The translations under genes were made by a program, and so were the position numbers. Shown piece after piece: positions 1 through 8,268 of a stretch of DNA of 35,848 nt. The notes under the pieces are model-generated. The model had not been told where the DNA came from. It made no database searches and saw only the letters and a program-made list of their open reading frames with translations. The first letter of the stretch is position 1; every line of letters begins with the position of its first letter. Source of the DNA: Bacteroidota bacterium (GTDB lineage Bacteria > Bacteroidota > Bacteroidia > Palsa-965); contig JAAFIA010000032.1 of the NCBI GenBank assembly GCA_013298545.1, positions 13,892 to 49,739 on the forward strand, given 5' to 3'.

Positions 1-2
1 TG

Positions 3-1559
3 GAAAAAATTGCGGTCAATTTGTTGGCGGGTGTTCCGTGTATTGTCAAACCGGCAACTTCTACTTCATTCTTGGCCGAAGCGATGGCGAAAGAAATTAT
101 TAAATCCAATATTTTACCCGCAGGTGCATTTCAATTTCTCGCCGGATCAGTCGGCGATTTGCTCGATCATGTCGATTGTCAAGATGTGGTTACGTTTACG
201 GGTTCTGCCGGAACGGGGCGCAAATTAAAATCCATGCCAAGTATCATCAACAACAGTGTGCGTTTCAACATGGAAGCCGATTCGCTCAACTGCTGTATTC
301 TGGGGCCTGATGCTACGCCAGAAACTGAAGAATTTAAATTATTCATCAAAGAAGTAGTGCGCGAAGTAACCGTGAAAGCAGGGCAGAAGTGTACCGCCAT
401 TCGTCGTGTCATTGTTCCCGAAAATTTAGCCGAAGCCGTGATGGCCGCAGTCAAAGGCCGCTTCGAAACCAATACAACTGGCGATCCTTCGCTCGAAGGC
501 GTGCGCATGGGGCCGCTTGCAAGTTTAGATCAAGTGGCCGATGTAAAAGATAAAGTCAGCCAGCTTATGCAAGCATGCGAATTGGTTTGCGGCAATTACG
601 ATAGCCTCGAAGTAAAAGGTGCTGACAAACAAAAAGGCGCATTTTTTCCGGCTACGCTGTTGTGGTGTGCCGATCCGTTTGGCAAAACACAACCACACGA
701 AATTGAAGCGTTTGGCCCTGTTACAACGGTGATGCCGTACAAGAATACCGACGAAGCGATTGAACTCGCCAAATTAGGAAAAGGCAGTTTGGTTGGTTCG
801 GTATTTACGGCTAACGACGATTTTGCAGCAGACATTGTTTTGGGTAGTGCGTGTATGCACGGGCGTATGCTTGTTGTCAACGCGCAATGTGCGGCAGAGA
901 GCACGGGACACGGATCGCCGCTTGGTCATTTGGTACATGGTGGGCCAGGGCGCGCGGGGGGCGGCGAGGAAATGGGCGGCATTCGTGGTGTATTTCATTA
1001 CATGCAACGTACCGCCGTGCAAGGTCATCCAACCACACTTACACGCATCACCAATCAATACATGCCAAAAGGTGCGCAGCACGAACACGATATTCATCCT
1101 TTCAAAAAACATTACGAAGATTTGCAGATCGGTGAAACACTCATCACGGCAAAACGTACAGTTACCGAAGCCGATATTGTCAATTTCTCGAATGTGAGTT
1201 GGGATCATTTTTACGCACACACCGATGCAACATCGCTCGACGGAACCATTTTTGAAGGACGCGTGGCGCACGGTTATTTTATTCTCTCGGCTGCCGCTGG
1301 TTTATTTGTTGATGCGAAGAAAGGACCCGTTTTGTTGAATTACGGTTTGGACGAATGTCGGTTTACAAAACCTGTTTATCCCGGAACAACGATCGGTGTA
1401 AAATTAACCGTCAAAGAAAAAGTAGATCAAGAAAAACGCACACCGGAAGATGTTGCGAAAGGCATTGTTAAATTTTTGGTCGATGTGTATGATCAAACAG
1501 GCGAAACCGTTGCCATTGCTACTATTTTAACCATGGTCAAAAAACGCGATCAAGCATGA
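3..1559 (+). CDS. paaZ: PaaZ: bifunctional aldehyde dehydrogenase / oxepin-CoA hydrolase (5' partial)
   Basis: The reading frame is open from base 3, so the gene starts upstream of the window. In the family, the N-terminal aldehyde dehydrogenase and C-terminal MaoC-type hydratase together open the oxepin-CoA ring in phenylacetate degradation and oxidise the resulting semialdehyde. Visible here: the ALDH general-base Glu in NMEADS (codon at 273), the nucleophile Cys in GQKCTAIRR (codon at 390), and the MaoC Asp/His pair in WDHFYAH (about 1206-1223), followed by FEGRVAHGYF. Both catalytic halves therefore look intact in the part present. The stop overlaps the start of the next gene (ATGA), suggesting co-transcription. 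No other paa gene is in the window; the rest of the pathway would lie upstream if it is present. Confidence 0.93.
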   Translation, partial: EKIAVNLLAGVPCIVKPATSTSFLAEAMAKEIIKSNILPAGAFQFLAGSVGDLLDHVDCQDVVTFTGSAGTGRKLKSMPSIINNSVRFNMEADSLNCCILGPDATPETEEFKLFIKEVVREVTVKAGQKCTAIRRVIVPENLAEAVMAAVKGRFETNTTGDPSLEGVRMGPLASLDQVADVKDKVSQLMQACELVCGNYDSLEVKGADKQKGAFFPATLLWCADPFGKTQPHEIEAFGPVTTVMPYKNTDEAIELAKLGKGSLVGSVFTANDDFAADIVLGSACMHGRMLVVNAQCAAESTGHGSPLGHLVHGGPGRAGGGEEMGGIRGVFHYMQRTAVQGHPTTLTRITNQYMPKGAQHEHDIHPFKKHYEDLQIGETLITAKRTVTEADIVNFSNVSWDHFYAHTDATSLDGTIFEGRVAHGYFILSAAAGLFVDAKKGPVLLNYGLDECRFTKPVYPGTTIGVKLTVKEKVDQEKRTPEDVAKGIVKFLVDVYDQTGETVAIATILTMVKKRDQA

Positions 1560-2059
1560 AAACAGAACTCGAAACATACCGCTTTTTAGTAGAGCAAACC
1601 CGCAACATCGCTGTTTCTGTTTTGAAACGCATGGATGAAGCGCAAATTGATCCATATAAAGAATTTGAAGTAGATGGAAAAATTTTGAACAGTGTGTATT
1701 GGCAAGTCGGACACATGGCTTGGGCGCAAAACAATTTGGTTTTGCGCTGCAGTGGTGGCCCAAATCCAGAGGTAAAATGGTTGAAACATTTTGGTATTGG
1801 CAAGCCCCGAAGCGAGTCGCAAGGAATCATTGATTTTGCAGAAGCCCGTGCCGGATTTGATAAAGTACATCAAGTAGCATTACAACATTTAGCGCAAAGC
1901 GCGCCCGAGATTGTTGATCAAGATGCGGCATTTGAATTGTTTCCCGGAACAGGCATAAAACCAATACGATTCATGTTTGCGCATCACATCCGCCACGAAG
2001 GAACACATGCGGGGCAATTGTTTTTGTTGGCGAAGATGTATGGGTTGAAAGGGATTTGA
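1556..2059 (+). CDS. DinB-superfamily protein
   Basis: A 167-residue four-helix-bundle type protein. The DinB family metal triad is visible as His53 (in QVGHMAW) and the pair His147/His151 (in RHEGTHAGQL). Members are putative metal-dependent enzymes, some of them thiol transferases such as bacillithiol S-transferase; the substrate here cannot be told from sequence. The start ATG overlaps the paaZ stop by four bases, so it is probably translationally coupled to paaZ. There is no signal peptide, so it should be cytoplasmic. Confidence 0.75.
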   Translation: MKTELETYRFLVEQTRNIAVSVLKRMDEAQIDPYKEFEVDGKILNSVYWQVGHMAWAQNNLVLRCSGGPNPEVKWLKHFGIGKPRSESQGIIDFAEARAGFDKVHQVALQHLAQSAPEIVDQDAAFELFPGTGIKPIRFMFAHHIRHEGTHAGQLFLLAKMYGLKGI

Positions 2060-2091
2060 GGGTTTAGTATGGGCCATTTTTTTTTGAACAC

Positions 2092-2469
2092 GTGAAAACA
2101 AATATTGTTGAGCAAATACTGATTGAATATCGTAATGGCAAACGCTATTTTGCTGATATTGACATTGATATTGATAGCGAGTCTTTTGATGATCAGAATC
2201 TTCAAGACATTGTTTTTGAGAAGTGTTTTTTTTATTTGAGTTTTAGAAGAGCAAATTTGAAAAACGCAAAGTTTATTAACTGTAATATCAAAACATGCGA
2301 TTTCAGGGAAGCTGATTTAACAAACGCACATTTTGAAAATTTATCCGTTGAAGGTACTCAATTTGCTAGAGCTAAAGTTGATGGAATTTTTTTTGATAAC
2401 AACTGGGCTTACGGACAAAAAGTAACACAAGCTGAATTCGATGATTGGATAAAAGATTTTGAATACTAA
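2092..2469 (+). CDS. Pentapeptide-repeat protein
   Basis: A 125-residue protein starting at GTG; no in-frame ATG fits better. From about residue 41 to 105 there are tandem pentapeptides of the A(D/N)LxX type (RANLKNAKF, READLTNAHF), with Phe recurring every ten residues (51, 61, 71, 81, 91). This predicts a short right-handed quadrilateral beta-helix. The repeat stretch is short, so it is unlikely to be a full DNA-gyrase mimic such as Qnr. Function unknown. The gene is visibly more AT-rich than paaZ upstream, which may hint at separate acquisition. Confidence 0.7.
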   Translation: MKTNIVEQILIEYRNGKRYFADIDIDIDSESFDDQNLQDIVFEKCFFYLSFRRANLKNAKFINCNIKTCDFREADLTNAHFENLSVEGTQFARAKVDGIFFDNNWAYGQKVTQAEFDDWIKDFEY

Positions 2470-2542
2470 GACATTGGTTTAAAACCAACAGATGATCTAG
2501 CCATTATCCGAATTGTAAATACCTAAATTAAATTCACGCGCG

Positions 2543-3310
2543 ATGAATTATTTTGAATTGCAATCCGCTGCCGAACGTTATGCCAAAGGTCGTCCCGATT
2601 TTCATGAAAATACCATTTCGCGAATCGCTGCCTATTTAAACATCACCGAAAAATATCCACTTGCACTTGATGTCGCTTGTGGAACAGGGCTTTCTACAAA
2701 AGCACTCTTAAAAATTGCGGATCAGGTTTATGGTACAGATAGCGCTGATGAAATGTTGCGCAATGCCAATCCTCACGTAAACATAAAATACCTCAAGGCT
2801 TCTGCTGAAAATTTGCCTTTTGAAAACGACCATTTTCAGTTGATCACTGTTTCGTCCGGCGTGCATTGGTTCAACATCGATAAGTTTCTAAGCGAAGCGC
2901 AACGCGTTTTAAAAACAAATGCGCATCTGGTTTTGTACGACAATTTTTTTATTTCGGAAATGGTAAACGTCGATGCATTTAGCAATTGGTTTCCAGATAG
3001 CTACTTGAAGAAATTTCCTTCACCCAAACGAAATGAAATTTATAATTGGACAAATGAGCATACGCGACATTTGGGATTTGAAATGCTAGAAGAGGATGAG
3101 TTTAAAAATCCCGTATGTTTTAACATCGATCAATTGATACTCTATTTCACAACGCAGAGCAATATCACGGCTCAAATCGAAACAGGGCAAACGACTTATC
3201 TCGAAGTAGAGGCATGGCTCAGAAACGAATTGCAACCCTTCTTCCAAACAAGCGATCAGCAAACGATTAATTTCGGAAATTGGATTAAATACTTGAGGAA
3301 GTTGCGATAA
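2543..3310 (+). CDS. Class I SAM-dependent methyltransferase
   Basis: 255 residues with the Methyltransf_11 pattern: motif I at about 41-50 (ALDVACGTGL), an acidic residue in the second strand (YGTDSAD), the ASAENLPF motif, then a post-motif SSGVHWF and the RVLK helix typical of small-molecule methyltransferases. The substrate is not identifiable. It is a stand-alone plus-strand gene about 70 bp after the pentapeptide gene and 40 bp before the next membrane protein. A short perfect palindrome (7-bp arms) lies upstream at 2474-2488. Confidence 0.85.
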   Translation: MNYFELQSAAERYAKGRPDFHENTISRIAAYLNITEKYPLALDVACGTGLSTKALLKIADQVYGTDSADEMLRNANPHVNIKYLKASAENLPFENDHFQLITVSSGVHWFNIDKFLSEAQRVLKTNAHLVLYDNFFISEMVNVDAFSNWFPDSYLKKFPSPKRNEIYNWTNEHTRHLGFEMLEEDEFKNPVCFNIDQLILYFTTQSNITAQIETGQTTYLEVEAWLRNELQPFFQTSDQQTINFGNWIKYLRKLR

Positions 3311-3350
3311 ACTGTCTCGAAAATGATGTCATTTTATATGATTTTTGGTC

Positions 3351-3998
3351 ATGAATAAAACCATACAACAAAAAATAAAAGAAGAATTCGCATCCTTCAT
3401 CCAAAAACTCCGAGCAGGCAATCTTACACCACTGCTCAATCTTGCTTTATACGCCTGCGTATATGTCTTCGTGTTTGCAGGGACAGGATCGTTCTTACGC
3501 TTATTCGATCGGTTTGACGGTAGTATTGGCATAACGGATGCGCTTAATAATATCCGTAGCGGAAGCAATGATGCGCTGGAGTTTGCACTCATTCTCGTGC
3601 CCATTACCCTTGTTATCCTGATTGCTTGGCTTTACTTGCTGCGTAAAAAAATGATGCAACACGCTATCGCACTCCCGCACAGCCTTCCCGCAACCATCTG
3701 GGCTTGGCTTATTCCATTCGTAAATCTCGTTTTACCCTTCCTGATTTTAAAATCTACGCAAAAAGCCATCCAACAAGTTAACGCATCAAGCACACCACAA
3801 AATTCGGCTGATTTATTGGGATGGGTGATGTTTGTAATTGGCAATGCCATACTCCTTGTTACATCATCTATGCATTACGGAAACTTCATGCACATTCTTA
3901 ATTTCGTTGGAGGTATTTTGCTCGCTGTTGCGTATCATCGCTTGCGAAAAATGATTGCTACGATGCAAATCGATTTTGTGCCAACAAAAAATGAATAA
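3351..3998 (+). CDS. DUF4328-like multi-spanning membrane protein
   Basis: 215 residues from the ATG at 3351; an in-frame TTG six bases upstream is less likely. Several hydrophobic segments are present (about residues 25-45, 72-95, 110-130, 145-165, 175-195). The central WAWLIPFVNLVLPF followed by a Q-rich helix is characteristic of the DUF4328 family of bacterial membrane proteins of unknown function. No catalytic motif was seen. The next gene begins 11 bp downstream, so the two are probably co-transcribed. Confidence 0.7.
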   Translation: MNKTIQQKIKEEFASFIQKLRAGNLTPLLNLALYACVYVFVFAGTGSFLRLFDRFDGSIGITDALNNIRSGSNDALEFALILVPITLVILIAWLYLLRKKMMQHAIALPHSLPATIWAWLIPFVNLVLPFLILKSTQKAIQQVNASSTPQNSADLLGWVMFVIGNAILLVTSSMHYGNFMHILNFVGGILLAVAYHRLRKMIATMQIDFVPTKNE

Positions 3999-4009
3999 CA
4001 AAACAACCC

Positions 4010-4465
4010 ATGCTCACCATCACCCGCACAAATTCAGCCCACCCCGATTTTCAAAAACTTGTTGTTTTACTCGATCGCGATTTAGCCATTCGCGATGGAG
4101 ACGAACACGCTTTTTTTGCTCAGTTCAATAAAATTGATGCAATTAAGCATGTTGTGCTCGCTTATGATGGCGATCAAGCTGTGGGATGTGGCGCAATTAA
4201 AGAATACGAAGCCAACGTCATGGAAGTAAAACGCATGTATGTGCTTCCAGAAAAACGTGGGCATGGAATCGCATCGCAGGTTTTGCGCGAACTGGAAAAT
4301 TGGGCCGCCGAACTCAACTATCAAAAATGTATCCTCGAAACAGGCGAAAAGCAACCCGAAGCCATTCGACTCTACCAAAAAAATAAGTACACCGTCATTC
4401 CCAATTATGGCCAATACGCAGATGTCGTCAGCAGCGTTTGTTTTGAGAAACAAATTGTAGCGTAA
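4010..4465 (+). CDS. GNAT-family N-acetyltransferase
   Basis: 151 residues with the GNAT fold: MEVKRMYVLPE (strand 4) leading to the acetyl-CoA pyrophosphate loop R83-G-H-G-I-A (the Q/RxxGxG/A motif), then LETGEKQPEAIRLYQKNKY (strand 5 and motif B). The acceptor substrate is unknown. The start ATG is 11 bp after the preceding stop. Confidence 0.88.
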   Translation: MLTITRTNSAHPDFQKLVVLLDRDLAIRDGDEHAFFAQFNKIDAIKHVVLAYDGDQAVGCGAIKEYEANVMEVKRMYVLPEKRGHGIASQVLRELENWAAELNYQKCILETGEKQPEAIRLYQKNKYTVIPNYGQYADVVSSVCFEKQIVA

Positions 4466-4513
4466 GCAATCAAAATAAATTAACTTGTACGCCTAAATCA
4501 AATCATCCAAACC

Positions 4514-4891
4514 ATGAAAAATAAAATACTTTTTGTCCTGAGCCTTTTGTTTGGCCTCATGTTTATCAATGGCGGACTAAACAAATTTTTTATGTACATG
4601 CCGATGCCTGAAAATCCACCCGCAGAAGGCATGAAAGATTTTGCAGCCATGATGGAAATCAGCTGGCTCATGCCCTTGATTGCAGTCATGGAAATTATTG
4701 GCGGTATTTTAATCATCCTTCCAAGAACACGCGCTTTCGGAGCAGTTGTCATTTTCCCAATGATGGTTGGTATTTTACTTACCCATATTTTTGTCGATAC
4801 CTCTACACTTCCCGTAGCGCTTGTTTTGGCTGCTATCCTTGGCTGGATCATGTACGAAAACCGCGCGAAGTATTTGCCCATGATTAAGTAA
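4514..4891 (+). CDS. DoxX-like membrane protein
   Basis: 125 residues with four predicted transmembrane helices (about 5-22, 50-70, 74-92, 98-115). The helix 1 signature FGLMFINGGLNKF and the later EIIGGILIILPRTR match the DoxX/DoxD-like family, whose members are often tied to redox or membrane stress but are mostly uncharacterised. It is followed by a strong hairpin at 4919-4945, so it probably ends a transcription unit. Confidence 0.75.
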   Translation: MKNKILFVLSLLFGLMFINGGLNKFFMYMPMPENPPAEGMKDFAAMMEISWLMPLIAVMEIIGGILIILPRTRAFGAVVIFPMMVGILLTHIFVDTSTLPVALVLAAILGWIMYENRAKYLPMIK

Positions 4892-4918
4892 AACATATTG
4901 AATTATAAAGCATCACCC

Positions 4919-4945
4919 AAACGCGCTCATGTATTGAGCGCGTTT
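4919..4945 (+). terminator. Hairpin terminator after DoxX-like gene
   Basis: A perfect 11-bp GC-rich stem (4919-4929 with 4935-4945) and a 5-nt loop lie 27 bp after the stop of the DoxX-like gene and 14 bp before the next start. The 3' arm ends in TTT followed by CAATT, so the U-tract is weak; attenuation or mRNA 3'-end protection is also possible. Confidence 0.65.
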
Positions 4946-4959
4946 CAATTAAATAAACC

Positions 4960-5367
4960 ATGTCAAAAGAGATCAACGATTCGGCAAGTGTAACCGCATA
5001 CATTCAAAAGCTCGATCTAGCATTTGCCCCGCTCGTTGAAGCTGTCCGCAAGTTAATTCTGACCAGTAGCAACGAAATTGGTGAACATATCAAATGGAAT
5101 GCCCCCGCATTTTTTTACACTGGAGAAATGAAACCCTTTGACCCCAAAACATACAAACGCGATTTGGTGGTCATGCACTTGCGAAAAGGATTCGTACTAC
5201 TCGTTTTTCCAACTGGTGCAACCATTCCCGATAAAACCGGATTGCTCGAAGGGGATTTTACCGATGGCCGCCGCACAGCAACATTTAAAAATTCCGACGA
5301 TCTAAAAACCAAAGGAAAAGACTTGCAAAAAGTCATTCAGCACTGGTTAAAACAAGTTGAAAAATAA
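4960..5367 (+). CDS. DUF1801 (YdhG-like) domain protein
   Basis: 135 residues covering one DUF1801 domain: the N-terminal helix with the LDLAFAPLVEAVRKLI pattern, the strongly conserved core IGEHIKWNAPAFFY, and VVMHLRKGFVLLVFP. The family is small, cytoplasmic and structurally known but has no firm biochemical role. The stop TAA shares its last base with the ATG of the following OmpA gene. Confidence 0.8.
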   Translation: MSKEINDSASVTAYIQKLDLAFAPLVEAVRKLILTSSNEIGEHIKWNAPAFFYTGEMKPFDPKTYKRDLVVMHLRKGFVLLVFPTGATIPDKTGLLEGDFTDGRRTATFKNSDDLKTKGKDLQKVIQHWLKQVEK

Positions 5368-6161
5368 TGCCTCACAAACGCGCACGCATGAGAAAAATCC
5401 TCACCTGCATTTGTTTCTTGGCGATTACCGCAACGAGTTTAGCGCAACAAATCGTTGGCCATTGGAAAACGCCCAAAACTCCCGCATCTATTCAATATCA
5501 GTTCTTCGCAGAAGGTAAAATGCAATATGATTTTTATGGCGATTTGTATTCCTTCCGTCGCAAAGGAGTTTACCACGTTACAAACGATTCTATTTTTATT
5601 CAGTACGATTCACTTACTGAGACAGAACAGAAAATTTACAACGTGAAAGGCGAAATAGTGTTGCTTGACACACTTTACCTGATCAATGCACATACGATCA
5701 AACTGGCAAGTAATTTTTATTGCCACAACATTGCCGTCCCTCAAACCTATTCGTTAAACGATTCGATTTTTTTCAAGGGACAGATTTTGCGAACACGGCA
5801 AATTTTGTTTGACTTTGCCAAAAGTACCATGCGCGCCGAATCGTTCGCTCATTTAGATAGCGTGGCTATGTTTTTAAAAACGCACACAAAACTGAAAATA
5901 GAAATTTCGGTACATACCGATACCCGTAGTGCCAAATCCTATTCCACCTGCCTCAGTTGCAACCGAGCACGCGCTATTCACGATTATTTGGTTAGCAAAG
6001 GTGTAAATCCAAGTCAACTCGTTTATAAAGGCTACGAAGGATGCAATCCGTTGATTCCAGATGCAGAAATAAAGAAAATGCAAAAAAAGGAGCAGCAAGA
6101 ACAAGCCCATCAAAAGAACCGACGGGTGGAATATAGAATACTGGAAATAGAATCTGTATAA
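5367..6161 (+). CDS. OmpA-family protein with signal peptide
   Basis: 264 residues from the overlapping ATG, or 257 from the in-frame ATG at 5388, which begins a cleaner signal peptide (MRKILTCICFLAITATSLAQ). A beta-rich N-terminal region is followed from about residue 145 by an OmpA-like peptidoglycan-binding domain: ILFDFAKSTM, the TDTRS region, NRARAIHDYLVSKG, and the terminal NRRVEYRI. Predicted periplasmic or outer-membrane associated. The basic KKMQKKEQQEQAHQK segment before the final strand replaces the usual short loop and is unusual. Confidence 0.82.
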   Translation: MPHKRARMRKILTCICFLAITATSLAQQIVGHWKTPKTPASIQYQFFAEGKMQYDFYGDLYSFRRKGVYHVTNDSIFIQYDSLTETEQKIYNVKGEIVLLDTLYLINAHTIKLASNFYCHNIAVPQTYSLNDSIFFKGQILRTRQILFDFAKSTMRAESFAHLDSVAMFLKTHTKLKIEISVHTDTRSAKSYSTCLSCNRARAIHDYLVSKGVNPSQLVYKGYEGCNPLIPDAEIKKMQKKEQQEQAHQKNRRVEYRILEIESV

Positions 6162-6235
6162 ATAAGGATATTTGGTGCTTCAAAAAGCCTATAAAATTCT
6201 TATACTTGCACCCGTATTGAAAAAACACTTTTCCA

Positions 6236-7024
6236 ATGGCTCATTCTGCTGAAAACCACGATCACCACGATCACGATCACACCGAAGGAAACCGTCAGTA
6301 TTACCCAAAAGGGTGGTGGGTTCCACTTATCGGACTTGCCGTAGTTCTCTTCGGCTTTGCATTCCTTGTTGGCTGGTTTATTAACATGACCGGCACCGAT
6401 AAATGGGGCAAAAAAGACGAATGCTGCGCTACTGAACAGCACGGCGCTGGTCATGGCCACGACGCAAAAGGCCACGATGCACACGGCAAAACTGCCGATA
6501 TGCACGGCCACGATTCACTCGCACACCCTAACGATCATGCTGCCGATAGCGCGCATGCCGGAATGGTGATGACCAAACTCGCTAGCGGTCTCGAACTCAG
6601 CGGTGCTGCTGACGGTATTGAATCGAAACTCGTTGCATTTATCGACGATAAATCAAAAGCCGTTGACAAAACAACATGGTTTGATTTCGACCGTCTTGTT
6701 TTTGAAAGCGGAAAATCGGTTCTCAACACAGCCGATCAAGGCACAAGCGAACAATTAGAAAACATCGCCAACGTGTTGAAAGCTTATCCAACCGTAACGC
6801 TCAAAATTGGTGGCTATACTGATAACACAGGCAATGCCGCAGCCAATCAAAAACTTTCTGGCGAACGCGCCAAATCAGTGCTCGACGAACTCGTCAAACG
6901 TGGAATCGATGCGAAACGCCTCGAGTCTGAAGGTTACGGCGATCAACATCCCGTTGCCGATAATGCAACCGAAGAAGGCCGTGCAGCCAACCGCCGCATT
7001 GCTGTTCGTGTAACACAGAAATAA
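6236..7024 (+). CDS. His-rich, membrane-anchored OmpA-family protein
   Basis: 262 residues. The N-terminus is histidine/aspartate rich (a HDHHDHDH run at about 8-15), followed by one transmembrane helix (about 27-50). Then comes a second His-rich, Cys-Cys-containing stretch (about 58-110, with repeated GHDAKGHDAHG-like units), and an OmpA domain at about 145-262 containing FDFDRLVFESG, GYTDNTGN, LSGERAKSVLDEL and NRRIAVRV. The architecture suggests an inner-membrane protein reaching peptidoglycan, with metal-binding tails on both sides of the membrane. The His tracts suggest binding of Ni, Zn, Co or Cu, but this is inferred. It has its own strong terminator. Confidence 0.82.
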   Translation: MAHSAENHDHHDHDHTEGNRQYYPKGWWVPLIGLAVVLFGFAFLVGWFINMTGTDKWGKKDECCATEQHGAGHGHDAKGHDAHGKTADMHGHDSLAHPNDHAADSAHAGMVMTKLASGLELSGAADGIESKLVAFIDDKSKAVDKTTWFDFDRLVFESGKSVLNTADQGTSEQLENIANVLKAYPTVTLKIGGYTDNTGNAAANQKLSGERAKSVLDELVKRGIDAKRLESEGYGDQHPVADNATEEGRAANRRIAVRVTQK

Positions 7025-7040
7025 GAATCAATCCATCATT

Positions 7041-7077
7041 AAAAATCCCCGCAAACACATTGTTTGCGGGGATTTTT
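7041..7077 (+). terminator. Strong Rho-independent terminator
   Basis: A perfect 17-bp inverted repeat (7041-7057 with 7061-7077) has a 3-nt loop, a CCCCGC core and A5/T5 flanks, 16 bp after the stop of the His-rich OmpA gene. Its symmetry makes it usable from either strand. Confidence 0.92.
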
Positions 7078-7082
7078 GTATT

Positions 7083-7394
7083 CCAACATTCCAACCTTAA
7101 GCACTCCGCCTGGGGCGGGAATCGTACAAAGCACATCAATAACATCCGCGCGAAGATGTCAACGGAAGGTGCGAAGTTGCATTTGAAAATGAGCTAACCG
7201 GCTGCCCGCCTAAGGCGGGGTCAGGCTCATTTTCATTGTAATTTGGTTTCCGTTGTGTCTTTTTTTGGTTACTTTTTTGGACAAGCAAAAAAGTAACAAC
7301 AAAACTTCCGTTTCAACATCCTAACCGTTAGCCCTCCGCCTAAGGCGGAGAATTGTACCCAGCACGTCGAGAAAATCCGAGCGAAGACATCAAC
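7083..7394. repeat. Intergenic repeat block: imperfect ~80-bp direct repeat with nested inverted repeats
   Basis: Two copies of a unit at 7083-7163 and 7313-7394 align by hand with about three quarters of bases identical and one indel; each holds a CCGCC(T)..GGCGG palindrome and the block ATCCGnGCGAAGA. Between them lie an inverted repeat with arms 7185-7194 and 7225-7234 (GAAAATGAGC) around CCCGCC-TAA-GGCGGG (7205-7219), a second hairpin with arms 7268-7278 and 7287-7297, and outer arms AACGGAAG (7161-7168) / CTTCCGTT (7305-7312). No gene was found in 7025-7457. GC-palindromic intergenic repeats of this look are common in Bacteroidota, but the origin of this one is not established. Confidence 0.75.
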
Positions 7395-7457
7395 AATCAT
7401 TAAGAAACTACATTCTTTGATTATCGTTTATCATCCATTGAGCAAAAACACCAAACT

Positions 7458-8156
7458 TCAATCCTTCCCCGCATTCAAAATAACCTCCGTTACCTTCAAC
7501 GGAACACGTTTCAAAATCGGTAAATTACTCATCACCGTTTGCTCGCCCGTAAACTGCGCCATTTCTGTTTCTGAGAAACCCGTTAGTTCCGGTACATCCA
7601 GTTGAATAAAGACATTCGTATTCGCTAACGTACCATTATTCCAGTCAATCACAGCTCCACCATAATCCCAGCCCAGTCCGCTAAAACCGAACGCATTGCC
7701 ATTTATCTTTTGCAATTCGTCTAAACCCATACCCGGTAAAACACCCGCTTTTGTTTTCCAAAACAAGGTGTCTTTCAAAGGCTTATCATAAAAATGCTTG
7801 GCAATTTTTACCGAGGCCACACGTGCATGTGCCGTATCATTATACCAAATGATCTCTACTTCGTTAGACGTTCCTTTCATCAATTTGGTGCCCATCGTAA
7901 ACGTTCCTTCTGGCCCACGAATGGTATCGTAAACAACCTGTTTAGCACCAAAAAAGGCAATGAGTTGTTTCTCGTCATTCACCTTCAATAAATCATCCAG
8001 TAACCACGATTTTGCCGGATTTACCGAGTCTGTGGTTGTATTGTGCGCCGTTGTTTCTGAATCGTCAAAAGCAACAACAGGAGCTTCAATACCTTCAGGA
8101 CCACAAGCCATGATCAGCATCGAGATACCGACCAAAGAGAACATGATTTTTTTCAT
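7458..8156 (-). CDS. Putative lipoprotein of unknown function
   Basis: 232 residues starting at the ATG whose product begins MKKIMFSLVGISMLIMAC; a longer upstream reading frame lacks a signal peptide. The lipobox IMAC-G predicts a lipidated, cell-envelope protein. The mature part is moderately acidic at first, with a core containing LPGMGLDELQKINGNAFGF and a well-conserved-looking GLGWDYGGAVIDWNNG. No known domain recognised. It is divergent from the E1 gene, with a good Bacteroidota promoter 20 bp upstream. Confidence 0.75.
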   Translation of the reverse strand: MKKIMFSLVGISMLIMACGPEGIEAPVVAFDDSETTAHNTTTDSVNPAKSWLLDDLLKVNDEKQLIAFFGAKQVVYDTIRGPEGTFTMGTKLMKGTSNEVEIIWYNDTAHARVASVKIAKHFYDKPLKDTLFWKTKAGVLPGMGLDELQKINGNAFGFSGLGWDYGGAVIDWNNGTLANTNVFIQLDVPELTGFSETEMAQFTGEQTVMSNLPILKRVPLKVTEVILNAGKD

Positions 8157-8175
8157 AACGTTTTGATAACGAAGA

Positions 8176-8204
8176 CAAAAATACCGAAACTCTAGCAATG
8201 CAAA
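8176..8204 (-). promoter_or_regulatory. Bacteroidota-type promoter for the lipoprotein gene
   Basis: On the minus strand, TTTG (8204-8201) is followed after 17 bp by TATTTTTG (8183-8176). This matches the primary sigma consensus of Bacteroidota (TTTG / TAnnTTTG). The predicted start of transcription is about 12 bp upstream of the lipoprotein ATG. Confidence 0.6.
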
Positions 8205-8268
8205 ATTTTCGGGCCGAAATGCGTATTTTTACGCAATATTCGTTTCAGTTAATTTTAAGAACAAACGT

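Noticed and set aside
774-1271. Long antisense open frame (165 codons) inside paaZ
   Set aside because: It lies wholly opposite a well-conserved coding region and its product has no domain-like features; a shadow of paaZ codon use.
2474-2488. TTGGTTT-A-AAACCAA palindrome after the pentapeptide gene
   Set aside because: A one-base loop cannot form a stable hairpin and no T-tract follows; too short to call an operator.
8221-8234. GCGTA-TTTT-TACGC palindrome before the E1 gene as an operator
   Set aside because: It includes TATTTTTA, near the -7 consensus, so it may be promoter sequence; a single short palindrome does not support a regulator site.
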